In this document: positions 42,732-52,151 of the stretch, piece after piece | Layout: each line of letters begins with the position of its first letter | Numbering within the stretch: position 1 is the stretch's first letter | Source of the DNA: Pseudomonas songnenensis | GTDB lineage: Bacteria; Pseudomonadota; Gammaproteobacteria; Pseudomonadales; Pseudomonadaceae | Direction: 5' to 3' | Assembly: GCF_003696315.1 (NCBI RefSeq) | Contig: NZ_RFFN01000001.1 | Span: forward strand, 1-64,000 | Length of the DNA stretch: 64,000 nucleotides | Program-made: the position numbers and the translations under genes | Notes under the pieces: model-generated | Told to the model about the DNA's origin: nothing | The model's input: the letters and a program-made list of their open reading frames with translations, nothing else | Database searches by the model: none

Positions 42732-44567
42732 ATGTTGTTCCGCCGTTTCGAAAACCTGATCGACGTCTTCAAGCCCAGCCCGGACGTTGCGCCGCCGGCC
42801 GGGATGCTGCGCTTCTATGCCCATTACCTGAAGCAGGTCTGGCCGTTGATGACGGCCGTGCTGGTGGTCGGCTTTTTCGCGGCGCTGATCGAGGTGGCGT
42901 TGTTCAGCTTTCTCGGGCAGTTGATCGATATGGCCCAGGCGACCGATGACGCACGAACCTTCTTCACCGAGCACCGCAACGCGTTGCTGTGGATGGCGGC
43001 GGTGGCGCTGGTCATCCGGCCGCTGGTATTCGGCCTGCACAACCTGCTGACGCATCAGGCGATCAACCCGGGGCTGACCAATCTGATCCGCTGGCAGAAC
43101 CACCGCTACGTGCTCAAGCAGAGCCTGAACTTCTTCCAGAACGACTTTGCCGGGCGCATCGCCCAGCGCGTGATGCAGACCGGGCCGTCGCTGCGCGATT
43201 CGGCCATGCAGGTGATCGATGCGCTGTGGCATGTGGTGGTCTACGCCGGCAGTGCGCTGTATCTGTTCGCCGCCGCCGACCTGCGCCTGATCGTGCCCTT
43301 GCTGCTGTGGATCGTCGGCTACAGCGCCGCGCTCTGGTACTTCGTGCCGCGTATCCGCGCGCGTTCGGCGGCGGCGTCCGCGGCGCGTTCGAAGGTGATG
43401 GGGCGGGTGGTGGACGGCTACAGCAACGTCGCCACGCTGAAGCTGTTCGCCCACTCGCGGGAGGAAGAGAGCTACGCCCGCGAGGCGATGCAGGAGCTGC
43501 TCGGCAAGTTCCGCCTGCAGTCGCGGGTGATCACCAGCCTGGATTTCCTCATCACCTGCATGAACGGCCTGTTGATCGTCGGCACCGGCGCGCTGGCGCT
43601 GTGGCTGTGGAGCGAGGCGCTGATCACCACAGGCGCCATCGCCCTGGCGCTGGGCCTGGTGATCCGCATCAACAACATGGCCGAGTGGATCATGTGGGTG
43701 GTCAACGGCATCTTCGAGAACGTCGGCACCGTGCAGGACGGCATGAAGAGCATCGTCCGGCCGCGCGACGTGCTCGACCCCGAGGATGCCAGGCCGCTGC
43801 AGGTGGAGCAGGGCGGCGTGCGCTTCGAGGATGTGCATTTCCATTACGGCAAAAGCGGCGGGGTGATCAGTGGCCTGAGCATCGATATTCGTCCGGGCGA
43901 GAAGATCGGCCTGGTCGGGCCGTCGGGTGCGGGCAAGTCGACGCTGGTCAACCTGCTGCTGCGCCTCTATGACCTGGAAAGCGGGCGCATCCTGATCGAC
44001 GGGCAGAACGTCGCCGAGGTCAGCCAGGAAAGCCTGCGCGCCAATATCGGCGTGGTCACCCAGGACACCTCGCTGCTGCACCGCTCGATCCGCGACAACC
44101 TGCGCTACGGCAAGCCCGACGCAACAGAGGAAGAACTCTGGGCCGCGGCACGCAAGGCCCGCGCGGACGCGTTCATCAAGACCCTGGACGACAGTCAGGG
44201 CGGCTTGGCCTTCGAGGCCATGGTGGGCGAGCGCGGCGTGAAACTCTCCGGCGGGCAACGGCAGCGTATCGCCATCGCCCGGGTGCTGCTCAAGGACGCG
44301 CCGATCCTGGTGCTCGATGAAGCCACCTCGGCGCTGGATTCGGAGGTCGAGGCGGCGATTCAGGAGAGCCTGGATACCCTGATGGAAGGCAAGACGGTGA
44401 TCGCCATCGCCCACCGGCTGTCGACCATCGCCCGCATGGATCGGCTGGTGGTGATCGACCAGGGGCAGGTGATCGAGACCGGCACCCACGCCGAGCTGAT
44501 CGCCCGCGGTGGCCTCTATGCGCGGCTGTGGCAACACCAGACCGGTGGCTTTGTCGGGGTGGATTGA
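42732..44567 (+). CDS. ABC exporter, fused permease and ATPase
   Basis: 611 residues from ATG 42732. The N-terminal ~330 residues carry six membrane helices of an exporter permease; the C-terminal ATPase has Walker A GPSGAGKST (396-404), signature LSGGQRQR, Walker B ILVLDEATSALDSE and the H-loop in IAIAHRLST. It is a half-transporter of the MsbA/multidrug type that works as a dimer. The substrate cannot be told. Monocistronic, flanked by repeats upstream. Confidence 0.92.
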   Translation: MLFRRFENLIDVFKPSPDVAPPAGMLRFYAHYLKQVWPLMTAVLVVGFFAALIEVALFSFLGQLIDMAQATDDARTFFTEHRNALLWMAAVALVIRPLVFGLHNLLTHQAINPGLTNLIRWQNHRYVLKQSLNFFQNDFAGRIAQRVMQTGPSLRDSAMQVIDALWHVVVYAGSALYLFAAADLRLIVPLLLWIVGYSAALWYFVPRIRARSAAASAARSKVMGRVVDGYSNVATLKLFAHSREEESYAREAMQELLGKFRLQSRVITSLDFLITCMNGLLIVGTGALALWLWSEALITTGAIALALGLVIRINNMAEWIMWVVNGIFENVGTVQDGMKSIVRPRDVLDPEDARPLQVEQGGVRFEDVHFHYGKSGGVISGLSIDIRPGEKIGLVGPSGAGKSTLVNLLLRLYDLESGRILIDGQNVAEVSQESLRANIGVVTQDTSLLHRSIRDNLRYGKPDATEEELWAAARKARADAFIKTLDDSQGGLAFEAMVGERGVKLSGGQRQRIAIARVLLKDAPILVLDEATSALDSEVEAAIQESLDTLMEGKTVIAIAHRLSTIARMDRLVVIDQGQVIETGTHAELIARGGLYARLWQHQTGGFVGVD

Positions 44568-44717
44568 TAGGAAACGGGCAAGCCAGGGGTTTTTCGTCCA
44601 CTCTGCTTGTCGGCCTGTTGGAAGGCGCGGCGCGGCAGCGCTGAGCTGTCCCGCCGTGTTCTCAATAACCAGGGGCGGGTTGGGCGAGCCTGAATCCAGT
44701 CGAGCGCAGAGGTGCAT

Positions 44718-45338
44718 ATGAACATTTTCCTGACATCCTCCTTTGCTGAAGTCGTGGACTTGTTTGTCAGGTTCACCAAGGGCGAGTGCAGCGGTAAGAC
44801 GGTTACGTTGATTCCTACGGCGAGTCTTGTTGAGGAGGTCAATTCCTACCTTGTTGCGGCCAGGGAGGCGCTCGTCGAAGCCGGTCTGGTGATCGATGAA
44901 CTCGAGGTTTCAACCGCAACTCAGGACGAAATCGTCAGCAAGCTCGAACGCGGCGATTACATCTATGTGTCCGGCGGCAACACCTTCTTTCTGCTGCAGG
45001 AGCTCAAGCGCACAGGCGCGGACCTGCTGATCGCCGAACACGTCAAAGCCGGGAAGTGCTACATCGGCGAATCCGCCGGCTCCGCGATACTCGCCCCCAG
45101 CATCGAATACATAACGGCGCTGGACGATGTTTCTGCCGCGCCTGATCTCGAGTCCTTTGCGGCCTTGGGGTTGGTCGATTTCTACCCGCTGCCGCATTAC
45201 CGAAACGAGCCGTTTGCCGAGGCTGTCGAGCAGGTGCTGAAAGAGTATGGGGATGCGCTGGATCTCCGACCATTCAGCAATAACCAGGCGATCGCCTTGT
45301 CGGGCGGCCAAGCCGAGCTTCAAACCAGCGGTGATTGA
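44718..45338 (+). CDS. Peptidase E-like protein (S51 family)
   Basis: 206 residues from ATG 44718 with AGAGG seven bases upstream. The nucleophile elbow GESAGS places the catalytic Ser at 119, in the class I glutamine-amidotransferase-like fold of alpha-aspartyl dipeptidases. SGGNTF (85-90) and PLPHYRNEP are further family blocks. The expected substrate is N-terminal Asp dipeptides, although many homologues are untested. The base composition is somewhat lower in GC than the neighbours, which may mean a separate origin. Confidence 0.85.
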   Translation: MNIFLTSSFAEVVDLFVRFTKGECSGKTVTLIPTASLVEEVNSYLVAAREALVEAGLVIDELEVSTATQDEIVSKLERGDYIYVSGGNTFFLLQELKRTGADLLIAEHVKAGKCYIGESAGSAILAPSIEYITALDDVSAAPDLESFAALGLVDFYPLPHYRNEPFAEAVEQVLKEYGDALDLRPFSNNQAIALSGGQAELQTSGD

Positions 45339-45481
45339 GTTTCATACCCGGCCCGAGCCTACTTGCGGCCCACCTTGGGCGAGTCGGCGCAGGGCGTTTC
45401 ATCGTCGATCCATCTGAACCCTCCCACACCGCGTCCACTCGTACCTCTAGCCACAGCCAAAGAACCGAGAGGGAATCTGCC

Positions 45482-45775
45482 ATGACCGATAAACAAGCCA
45501 GCGTCCGCCACGATGCTGCGCAGCAGCGCTATGAACTGCTGGTGGAGGGGCAGCCACTCGGCTTCGCTGCGTACAGCGAGCAGGGCGAGCGGATGGTCTT
45601 CACCCATACCGAGGTCGACCCCAGCCTGTCCGGGCAGGGCCTGGGTAGCGTGCTGGCCAAGGGCGCGCTGGGCGATGCACGGCGGCGCGGCAAGCGCGTG
45701 GTGCCGCAGTGCGAGTTCATCGCCAGGTACATCGAGCGCCACGAGCAATGGCAGGACCTGGTCGATCCGCTCTGA
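45482..45775 (+). CDS. GNAT-like N-acetyltransferase, small YjdJ type
   Basis: 97 residues from ATG 45482 with GAGAGGGA upstream. This is the short GNAT form: acetyl-CoA loop LSGQGLGSVLAKGAL (about 54-68) and the C-terminal VVPQCEFIARYIERHEQW. Proteins of this type lack an obvious substrate-binding domain and their substrate is unknown. The frame upstream of 45482 is open but has no ribosome binding site. Confidence 0.88.
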   Translation: MTDKQASVRHDAAQQRYELLVEGQPLGFAAYSEQGERMVFTHTEVDPSLSGQGLGSVLAKGALGDARRRGKRVVPQCEFIARYIERHEQWQDLVDPL

Positions 45776-45789
45776 GGTCGATATGCAGC

Positions 45790-45807
45790 GGCGGGCTTCA
45801 GCCCGCC
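45790..45807. repeat. Short perfect palindrome ggcgggct-tc-agcccgcc
   Basis: 8-bp arms with a two-base loop, 15 bases after the acetyltransferase stop. A similar cgggcttgaagccc occurs near 55895. No T-run follows. Such elements are common between Pseudomonas genes. Confidence 0.65.
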
Positions 45808-45870
45808 AACGGTCGCGACCGGGGTGATGGTCGTGGTGTGCCGCCGCCTGGCTTAGCAGAGGGCAATCGC

Positions 45871-46275
45871 GTGGATGGTCGAGAGTTTGTCTGGGCGCAT
45901 TTCAAGCTCAATGCCGAGCAGCGCCTGCGGGGCTTCAACTTCTTCGTGGTGCTGGCGATCTTTGCCGATGGCGGTGTGCTGGCAGCGCTGCAGCAGGGCT
46001 TCTCGCCGGGGCTGCTGATCCTGCTCGGTGCCTTCACCGTCTTGCTGGCGCAGGTGTTCTGGCTGGTGGACGCGCGCAGCCGGCAACTGCTGGAGCTGAC
46101 CATCGTCGCACTCAAGGAGATGGAGGCCGACTATCCCGAGAGTTACCGGCTGTTCGCCGCCGATGCGCTGGGGCAGAGCCGGGTGATCAGCTACACCTTC
46201 GCCATTCGGGCGCTGCTGCTGGCACAGATGGGCTTCGGCCTGGGCGTGCTCGCTTACGGGCTCTACCAGTGGTGA
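45871..46275 (+). CDS. Hypothetical inner-membrane protein
   Basis: 134 residues from GTG 45871 (AGAGGG eight bases upstream). Hydrophobic helices lie at about 20-37 (FFVVLAIFADGGVLAAL), 43-65 (LLILLGAFTVLLAQVFWLV) and 112-131 (LLLAQMGFGLGVLAYGL), with a charged loop between. No family recognised. It is convergent with the histidine kinase gene downstream. Confidence 0.65.
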   Translation: MDGREFVWAHFKLNAEQRLRGFNFFVVLAIFADGGVLAALQQGFSPGLLILLGAFTVLLAQVFWLVDARSRQLLELTIVALKEMEADYPESYRLFAADALGQSRVISYTFAIRALLLAQMGFGLGVLAYGLYQW

Positions 46276-46415
46276 GGGCGCTGCCCGGCCAGCTGTTGCT
46301 TCGCGCTGAATTCGCCAAGCCGCTCATGCAGGCATCACAGCGAAAGCGGTCATGCGGCTTTGAAGGCAGCAGAGCCGCTCGGCTGTCATTGGAAGCGAAC
46401 GTTGCAACAGCCCGA

Positions 46416-47585
46416 TCAGGGCGAGGTTTCATCGACCGGGTCGGCCGGGCGCCGTGATTCGTATGCCAGCGGTAGTCGCACGGTGAAGGTGGTGCCCTGT
46501 TTGGCACTCGACTCGACGCCAATGGTGCCCTTGTGCGCCGACACGATCTCGCTGGCGATATACAGGCCCAGGCCCAGTCCCGACTGTGGCCCGTATTCGC
46601 CGGCCGCGTAGTGGGAATGGCGGCTTAAGGGATTGAAGATATCCGCCAGCGCGCTCCTGGCGATGGGTTCTCCCTGGTTATGCACCGTGAACACGGCATG
46701 GTCCTCATCGACATGCATGTCGACCTTGACCGGTGCGGTCCTGCTGCCGTGCTGCACGGCGTTGCTGATCAGGTTGGAAAACACCTGCTCCATGCGCGCC
46801 GCGTCGAACCGTCCAGTCAGATTTCCTCTGGTCTTGCAGATGATCTGATGCTCGGGATTGTAGGCCCGCACTTCTTCGACCATGCCTTCGCACACCGCGG
46901 CGAGGTTGATTTCCAGCCGGTGCAGGGGAATTCCCGCGCCGCTCTGCGAGCGGGTGAAATCGAGCAAGTCGGTGACGATCTTGTTGGCGCGCTTGGCGCT
47001 GGTGAAGATCCGCGACGCGAGTTTGGTCGGTTTGGCGCCCAGGTTGTCGTCCAGCAGCAACACTTCGGCGCCAAGCTGAATGGCGCCCAGGGGCGTGCGC
47101 AGGTCGTGCCCGAGAATGCCGAGAAAGACATTGCGCGTGGTTGTCACGGTCCTCGAGTAGCTGGCGACGGATTCGGCGAGCGCCTGGTCGATGGCTTCGT
47201 TGAAGCGCGTCATGTCTTCGACTTCGAAGGCGGTGCCGTTCTTGATCGCCTGCAACCACTTGCGGAGCACGCTGGAGCGCAGAGCGCGGTACTCCGAAAC
47301 CATCTCGTCGATGCTGAAACCAGCGTCATGCCGCAGGACCGCGTGAATCTCTGCCGCCGTTTTGTCCAGGCGTCTGTCCGCCTTGCCGACGGATTTGTCG
47401 ATCTGTTCGGTGACGGACTGGCTGGTGCGAAGGTCGTCGGCGATGGCCCGGAGCATTTGCTCGGCGTGGTCACGCAGACCCTTCGCGTCCAGCGAGCGAG
47501 CTGCACTGGGTATGCTTCTGGCGAAGTCTTCCCATGACTGGAGAATCGGCTCGAGGTTGTCGAGGATAAAGTCGGCTAAACGCAT
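46416..47585 (-). CDS. Sensor histidine kinase with RsbRD-like N-terminal domain
   Basis: 389 residues from ATG 47585; the frame extends upstream without protein-like sequence. The N-terminal ~150 residues are helical without membrane segments and match the RsbRD N-terminal pattern (LADFILDNLEPILQSWEDFA). HisKA has His160 in LGHDLRTPLGAI; the ATPase domain shows SNLISNAVQHG and SGLGLGLYIASEIV. It should be a soluble kinase. No response regulator is adjacent, so the partner is unknown. Confidence 0.88.
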   Translation of the reverse strand: MRLADFILDNLEPILQSWEDFARSIPSAARSLDAKGLRDHAEQMLRAIADDLRTSQSVTEQIDKSVGKADRRLDKTAAEIHAVLRHDAGFSIDEMVSEYRALRSSVLRKWLQAIKNGTAFEVEDMTRFNEAIDQALAESVASYSRTVTTTRNVFLGILGHDLRTPLGAIQLGAEVLLLDDNLGAKPTKLASRIFTSAKRANKIVTDLLDFTRSQSGAGIPLHRLEINLAAVCEGMVEEVRAYNPEHQIICKTRGNLTGRFDAARMEQVFSNLISNAVQHGSRTAPVKVDMHVDEDHAVFTVHNQGEPIARSALADIFNPLSRHSHYAAGEYGPQSGLGLGLYIASEIVSAHKGTIGVESSAKQGTTFTVRLPLAYESRRPADPVDETSP

Positions 47586-47784
47586 TGGGCTGCTCCGTGA
47601 CGGGATATACGCCGCACAACGGGCCTGGTCACCGGGAAGTGTCTTGCTTCCCTCGGCTCTTGCGGCTGTGGCTGGAGCGTTCAGGTGCGCTGCAGGACCC
47701 AGTATGGACCAGCCAGCCCCGCCAATGCGTGCGGGGTGATGGACTGGCAGCAGATAGCTGCGTCCCGGAGCAACGGAGCGATAA

Positions 47785-47810
47785 AAGGGGACAGGTGCCC
47801 GTGTCCCCTT
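47785..47810 (-). terminator. Rho-independent terminator after the 5'-nucleotidase gene
   Basis: Stem aaggggaca / tgtcccctt (47785-47793 and 47802-47810). On the minus strand it is followed by TTTTAT. It lies 14 bases past the gene's stop. Confidence 0.85.
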
Positions 47811-47823
47811 GGGTGCTGGCGCG

Positions 47824-49653
47824 TCAGTCCAGCCGCTGGATGCGACCTTCGACGCTGGCACTGAACGGCTGCGGCAGGGCTTCGATGTAGCCCACCAGCG
47901 CATCCAGATCCACCGGACCGACGACGCGGTTCTGGCCTTCGTTGAGGACCGTGAAGTTGTCGCCGCCGCCTGCGAGGAAGGAGTTCACCGTGACGCGATA
48001 GGTCGCCGCCGGATTGATCGGCGCACCGCCGACGTCGCGCATCTCGACCACCCGGTTGCCTTCGGGGCGGCTCGCCGACCAGCTGTACCGGATGCCGGAG
48101 GGCTTGAGCAGGCGCGGGTAGCTCTGGCCGATCCACTGCTGTTCCAGCAGCGTCTTGATCTGCGCGCCGCTGAGGTCCATCGAAACCAGGTCGTTGGCGA
48201 ACGGCTGGATGGCGAACAGCTCGCCCCAGGTCACTTCGCCGCTGTCGAGGTCCGCGCGGATGCCGCCCGGGTTCATGAAGCTGATCTGCGCACTGGTGGC
48301 TACGCGCTGGGCGTCGGCGATCAGGTTGCCCAGTGCGGACTCACCGGCCGGTGTTTCGCTGCGGGTGATGGCGGTTTGCGCGAGGCCCACCACGCGGGCC
48401 ACCAGCGGTTCCACGCGCGCATCGGCCCGGGCCACCAGCGCGGCGACTTGCGGGTCCGGTGTCAGGCCCGCGCCCTGGTCACCCCAGGTGGTGACGATGA
48501 CCGCGGATTTCTCGATGATGTCGCGGCTGCGGCGGCTGACCAGCAGCTCGATGTCGGCATAGGCGGTGCCCGCCGAGAAGGCCTGGGTCACCAGGATCGG
48601 CTTGCCGTTGGCGTTGGGCAGCAGTGCGTTGGTGAAGCCATGGGCGTGGCCGGAGAGCACCACGTCCACCTCGTCATCCAGGCGCTTGATGATGTCGACC
48701 ACCGGGCCGATGACGGTGTCCGCCTCGGCGTTGGTCGGGCCGTTGTAGCTGGTCTGCTGACCGCCCTGGTGCAGTGCGACGACGATGGCGCGCACACCCT
48801 GGCTGCGCAACTCGCCTACCGAACGGTTGATCGCCTCTGCTTCATCGATGAAGCGCAGACCGGCGACGCCGCTGGGCGAGACGATGGAGGGGGTTTCCTT
48901 CAGCGCCGCACCGATCACGCCGATGCGAATGCCGCCGGCGTTGTAGATGGAGTAGGGCGGCAGCAGGGATTGGCCGGTGCGCTGGTCGATGACGTTGCTC
49001 GACACGGTGGGATAGCGCGCGCCCTGCCAGCCGTCTTCGAGGTAAGGCCCGTTGGCGTGGTCGCCGCCGGTGAGCTGGCGCAGCAGCTCCTGCTTGCCGT
49101 AGTCGAACTCGTGGTTGCCAAGGGTGCCGATAACGTTGCAGCGCTGCTGGCCGAGGGTCTGCGCACGACGGGGCAGCTCCATCTGCCAGCCGAACGGACG
49201 GCAGAACGGGTTGGCCAGCAGGTTGAGCAGGCTGATCGCCGGTTCGTCACGCAGCAGCGCGGAATTGGGTGGCGAGGCGCCGACCTGGTCGCCGTCGTGA
49301 ACGATGAGGGTGTACTCGCGGCTGGCCGATTTGAGGTAGGAGGCCAGCACCGCCGCGCCGCCTGCCGGGCGTCCGGCGACGCTGCGCGGCGACAGCTGAC
49401 CGTGGAAGTCGTTGATGCCGAGGATGTTCACCGACACCACCGGCTCGGGGCGCCAGTCCGGCGCACGCCAGCTGCGCCGTTCGCTGGCCTGTTGCCTGGC
49501 CTGCAGGCCTTCCTGCCGCTCTTCGCGGTAGTCCTGCTCGATGGAGCCGTGTTCGGGCTGTTTCGGAAGCGGTTGCTGAGTCTGTGCCAGGGCAGGGGCG
49601 GCAAGGCCGGCCAGGCCAGCGGCGATCAGCCAATCCAGTACGCGCTTGCGCAT
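47824..49653 (-). CDS. Periplasmic 5'-nucleotidase / UDP-sugar hydrolase family protein
   Basis: 609 residues with a signal peptide ending near APALA. The metallophosphoesterase domain carries all metal-site motifs: INDFHGQ, HDGDQVG, GNHEFDYG and SGHAHGF. The C-terminal 5'-nucleotidase domain follows (about 380-600; ISFMNPGGIRADL, FLAGGGDNF). It resembles UshA but has a longer N-terminal linker. The likely role is release of nucleosides and phosphate from extracellular nucleotides. Its own terminator follows. Confidence 0.92.
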   Translation of the reverse strand: MRKRVLDWLIAAGLAGLAAPALAQTQQPLPKQPEHGSIEQDYREERQEGLQARQQASERRSWRAPDWRPEPVVSVNILGINDFHGQLSPRSVAGRPAGGAAVLASYLKSASREYTLIVHDGDQVGASPPNSALLRDEPAISLLNLLANPFCRPFGWQMELPRRAQTLGQQRCNVIGTLGNHEFDYGKQELLRQLTGGDHANGPYLEDGWQGARYPTVSSNVIDQRTGQSLLPPYSIYNAGGIRIGVIGAALKETPSIVSPSGVAGLRFIDEAEAINRSVGELRSQGVRAIVVALHQGGQQTSYNGPTNAEADTVIGPVVDIIKRLDDEVDVVLSGHAHGFTNALLPNANGKPILVTQAFSAGTAYADIELLVSRRSRDIIEKSAVIVTTWGDQGAGLTPDPQVAALVARADARVEPLVARVVGLAQTAITRSETPAGESALGNLIADAQRVATSAQISFMNPGGIRADLDSGEVTWGELFAIQPFANDLVSMDLSGAQIKTLLEQQWIGQSYPRLLKPSGIRYSWSASRPEGNRVVEMRDVGGAPINPAATYRVTVNSFLAGGGDNFTVLNEGQNRVVGPVDLDALVGYIEALPQPFSASVEGRIQRLD

Positions 49654-49871
49654 TGTTGTTGTCCTCGGGCGATGGGGTCGCTCCGAAACTAGGAAGCGCA
49701 GGTGGCAGGTTGATGACGGCTGGCTGGCGTTACGGTGAGAGCCGACGTGCGGTTTCGGGGCCAGATGCCACGGCTTGCTGCAGGCATGTCATCCGTCGCT
49801 GCCCGTGCAGCGCAGCCGAACGCTTGCGGCGGGCGCCCGGTCGGTATTAGCAACCACCGGGAGAACTGACG

Positions 49872-50375
49872 ATGTCGACTTCGAGCAATCTGTTATGGGC
49901 CGCGCTGGCGATCGGGGCGGTGACGGGCATGCGCAGCATGCTGGCGCCGACACTGGTCAGCCGGGCGTTGAGCGAGCGCGAAGATCTTGCCGGGGCGGGG
50001 GAGGCCGCGCAGTTGCTCACATCGGATACGCCGCAGACCTTCCTGCCCGTGCTCGCGGCCAGCGAGATGATCGGCGACAAGATGCCCTTCGCGCCGGATC
50101 GCACCATCGTGCCGTCGATGATGTTCCGCGCGGTTTCCGGCGGCGTGAGTGCGGCGGCGCTGGCCGGCGTGCGCCGCGAGCCGATGCTGGTGCCGGCGCT
50201 GCTCGGCGCGACGGCGGCGCTGGTCGCAGCCAAGATCGGACTGAGCCTGCGCAAGCCCTATCAGCCCAGGCCGCTGGTCAACGCGGCGCTGGGTGCGGTG
50301 GAGGAATGTCTGGCGTTGACGGTCGGCCGGGCTGGGTTGCGGCGGGCGCTGGGAGATGGTCGGCGCGGGCAGTGA
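49872..50375 (+). CDS. DUF4126 family membrane protein
   Basis: 167 residues with Gly/Ala-rich hydrophobic segments (about 7-25, 85-105, 112-128) and the DUF4126-like start LLWAALAIGAVTGMRSMLAP. A GGAG site lies upstream of the ATG. The family is found in many bacteria without known function. A copy of the gtggaaaa palindrome follows about 40 bases after the stop. Confidence 0.78.
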   Translation: MSTSSNLLWAALAIGAVTGMRSMLAPTLVSRALSEREDLAGAGEAAQLLTSDTPQTFLPVLAASEMIGDKMPFAPDRTIVPSMMFRAVSGGVSAAALAGVRREPMLVPALLGATAALVAAKIGLSLRKPYQPRPLVNAALGAVEECLALTVGRAGLRRALGDGRRGQ

Positions 50376-50417
50376 GAAGCCATGCACTCTTCGCGTTCGC
50401 GTAGCAGTGGGGGACGC

Positions 50418-50443
50418 GTGGAAAAGGCGTTGCCGTTTTCCAC
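50418..50443. repeat. Copy C of the GTGGAAAA palindrome
   Basis: gtggaaaa ggcgttgccg ttttccac, the same arms as copies A and B with two loop changes (cgtt for cttc) that keep ggc/gcc pairing. As in copy B, ccctacgc follows. Confidence 0.78.
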
Positions 50444-50467
50444 CCTACGCCGGTGGTGCCGGGGCCG

Positions 50468-50860
50468 TCAGTCGGGCGTGTGCTTGGCCTTGTGCGGATT
50501 GCTCTGGAGCAGACGCGCATGGGCGTCGGGGTAGCGGTAGGCGAAGGTGGCGTGCTGCGCGGCGAGTTCGGCCTGCATGGCCTCGCGCTCATGGGCCGGC
50601 AGCTTGGCCAGGTATTTCTGGGTGATCGCGTATTTGGCGGCCAGCAGCTCGTTCTCGGCTTCCCGTACCTCCACTTCGTAGGCTCTGGCGCGACGTTCCC
50701 GCAGCGCCGCCTGGTCGGTGTGCATGTTGCCGCCTTCATGCAGGACGAAGGCACTCTTCGATGCGCCTTCCGTCTGCTCCATGGCCGGCTGTGCGGCCCA
50801 GGCGTTCGAAGTGGCAAGGCAGAACATCAGGCAGGACGAGATGGTGCTCAGCGTAGGCAT
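50468..50860 (-). CDS. Hypothetical periplasmic protein
   Basis: 130 residues from ATG 50860. A signal peptide (STISSCLMFCLATSNAWA) is followed by a helical, Glu/Ala/Arg-rich mature part with one long amphipathic helix (about 55-110). The general look recalls lipase-chaperone or adaptor helices, but no family can be named. It stands alone between a repeat and an intergenic region. Confidence 0.58.
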   Translation of the reverse strand: MPTLSTISSCLMFCLATSNAWAAQPAMEQTEGASKSAFVLHEGGNMHTDQAALRERRARAYEVEVREAENELLAAKYAITQKYLAKLPAHEREAMQAELAAQHATFAYRYPDAHARLLQSNPHKAKHTPD

Positions 50861-51025
50861 GGCGTGGCCCTCTGCATGCGTGGCAGCGCTCAGGCCGCCT
50901 GAAGCGCCAGAATACGCCAGGCGCAGCCAGCACTCAGCAGTCCGGCCCTGCGCCAATCGTCGCAGCAGGCCATGGCCCTGATGGATTGCGCGTCGTCAGG
51001 GTGTGGCTGTCCGGCCGGGACATGA

Positions 51026-51054
51026 CGGAAAACGGGCCGCGTGATGCGGCCCGT
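51026..51054 (-). terminator. Rho-independent terminator after the stress-protein gene
   Basis: Stem acgggccgc / gcggcccgt (51032-51040 and 51046-51054) with loop gtgat; on the minus strand TTTTCC follows. It lies 18 bases past the stop at 51073. Confidence 0.82.
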
Positions 51055-51072
51055 GGTACTGCGCAGCAGCGG

Positions 51073-51915
51073 TCAGCTCGGTCGCTGGATCACGCAGATA
51101 CGCTCGCGGCCCAGCCCGGCGTCGCGGCTGGCGACGTCCGGTACGACTTCCGGCATTTCGCTGCTGGTGCCGTGGCCGGTCGTGCCTGCACCAGTCGGGA
51201 CAGTGGTGGCGGTGGTGTCCGGGTAGTCGGTCCCGGCCCGCTTTGCCGCGCTGCCGATGTCATAGCGGCCGGTATCGGCCGAGCTGCGGTCGGTGTAGTC
51301 GGTGGGCGCGGAGGCATGACCGCCGACTTCGGCAGTGGCGCGGGTGCCCGCATCTTCACCGAAGCGTTCAGTGGCCGAATGCAGCCCGGTGCCGGTCGTG
51401 CCGGTCGTGCCGGTCGCAGCGGTGCCGGTTGCAGGCGTGGTGAAATGCTTGTCCAGGTGACTGTCGCCGCCCGTGGCGCCGGCATAGGGGCTGCTCGGGC
51501 CTGGGTAACCTTCGACTGTGCCAGTGCCGCCGCGCTCGTTGATGTCGATGGCGCCGTTGTATTCCAGGGCATCGCGCGCCTTGGCCAGCTGATCTTCGTC
51601 CTCGACATCCACGGCGATGACCAGGGCACCGCGGCGCACGGCATCCGGATAGGCCGTGGCGTAGTGGCGGTGCGTTTCGTGCGGCTCATGGCCGAACAGC
51701 GATTTGAAGAAATGCGTGATCTTGGACTCGTGATGCGTGCGATCCACCGGAACGTCGGGAGTGGTGGTGTAGGGCGCATCGTAGGCATGGATGTCGGCGC
51801 TCTCGGCGCCAATGGCGTGAATCTGTTCCCGCGCGATGCCCCGCGACATCAGATCGCCGCGGGTGCGGTTGGCGTCGGTCAGCGTTGCAAACGCTGCTAC
51901 CAGTGTATGTCTCAT
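51073..51915 (-). CDS. General stress protein 17M-like, low-complexity tail
   Basis: 280 residues from ATG 51915. The N-terminal ~130 residues (LVAAFATLTDANRTRGDLMS, later GALVIAVDVEDEDQLAKARD) fit the general-stress-protein 17M/YflT domain, which pairs two similar halves. The remaining half is low complexity, rich in Thr, Gly, Ala and Asp (TGTAATGTTGTTGTG), encoded by short repeats of gtgccggtc. The tail is probably disordered. It is likely induced by stress by analogy only. It has its own terminator. Confidence 0.75.
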   Translation of the reverse strand: MRHTLVAAFATLTDANRTRGDLMSRGIAREQIHAIGAESADIHAYDAPYTTTPDVPVDRTHHESKITHFFKSLFGHEPHETHRHYATAYPDAVRRGALVIAVDVEDEDQLAKARDALEYNGAIDINERGGTGTVEGYPGPSSPYAGATGGDSHLDKHFTTPATGTAATGTTGTTGTGLHSATERFGEDAGTRATAEVGGHASAPTDYTDRSSADTGRYDIGSAAKRAGTDYPDTTATTVPTGAGTTGHGTSSEMPEVVPDVASRDAGLGRERICVIQRPS

Positions 51916-52151
51916 GATCCACCTCACGTTGTGTTGAACAACCGGGTTGTGAGCGCTGCGCCTGTCGCGACGCGGCGGTCGTGTGCTAACCGCCTGTTCC
52001 GCGGATTTAACGGCGCTCATAGACATTGGGTCGGAGCGCACCGGCATAGTTCAGCGTGGAGGATCAGCGGTCGGACCAGGGCCGTGCAGTTGCTGCGCGG
52101 CGCTGGGGAAGGCTTCGAAGCAGCGCGCGCCGGTTGCGTGGCGGCGCGCAC

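Noticed and set aside
45335-45481. Upstream extension of the GNAT gene by 49 residues
   Set aside because: The extension overlaps the previous stop, lacks a ribosome binding site and is unlike the family, whereas ATG 45482 has a good site.
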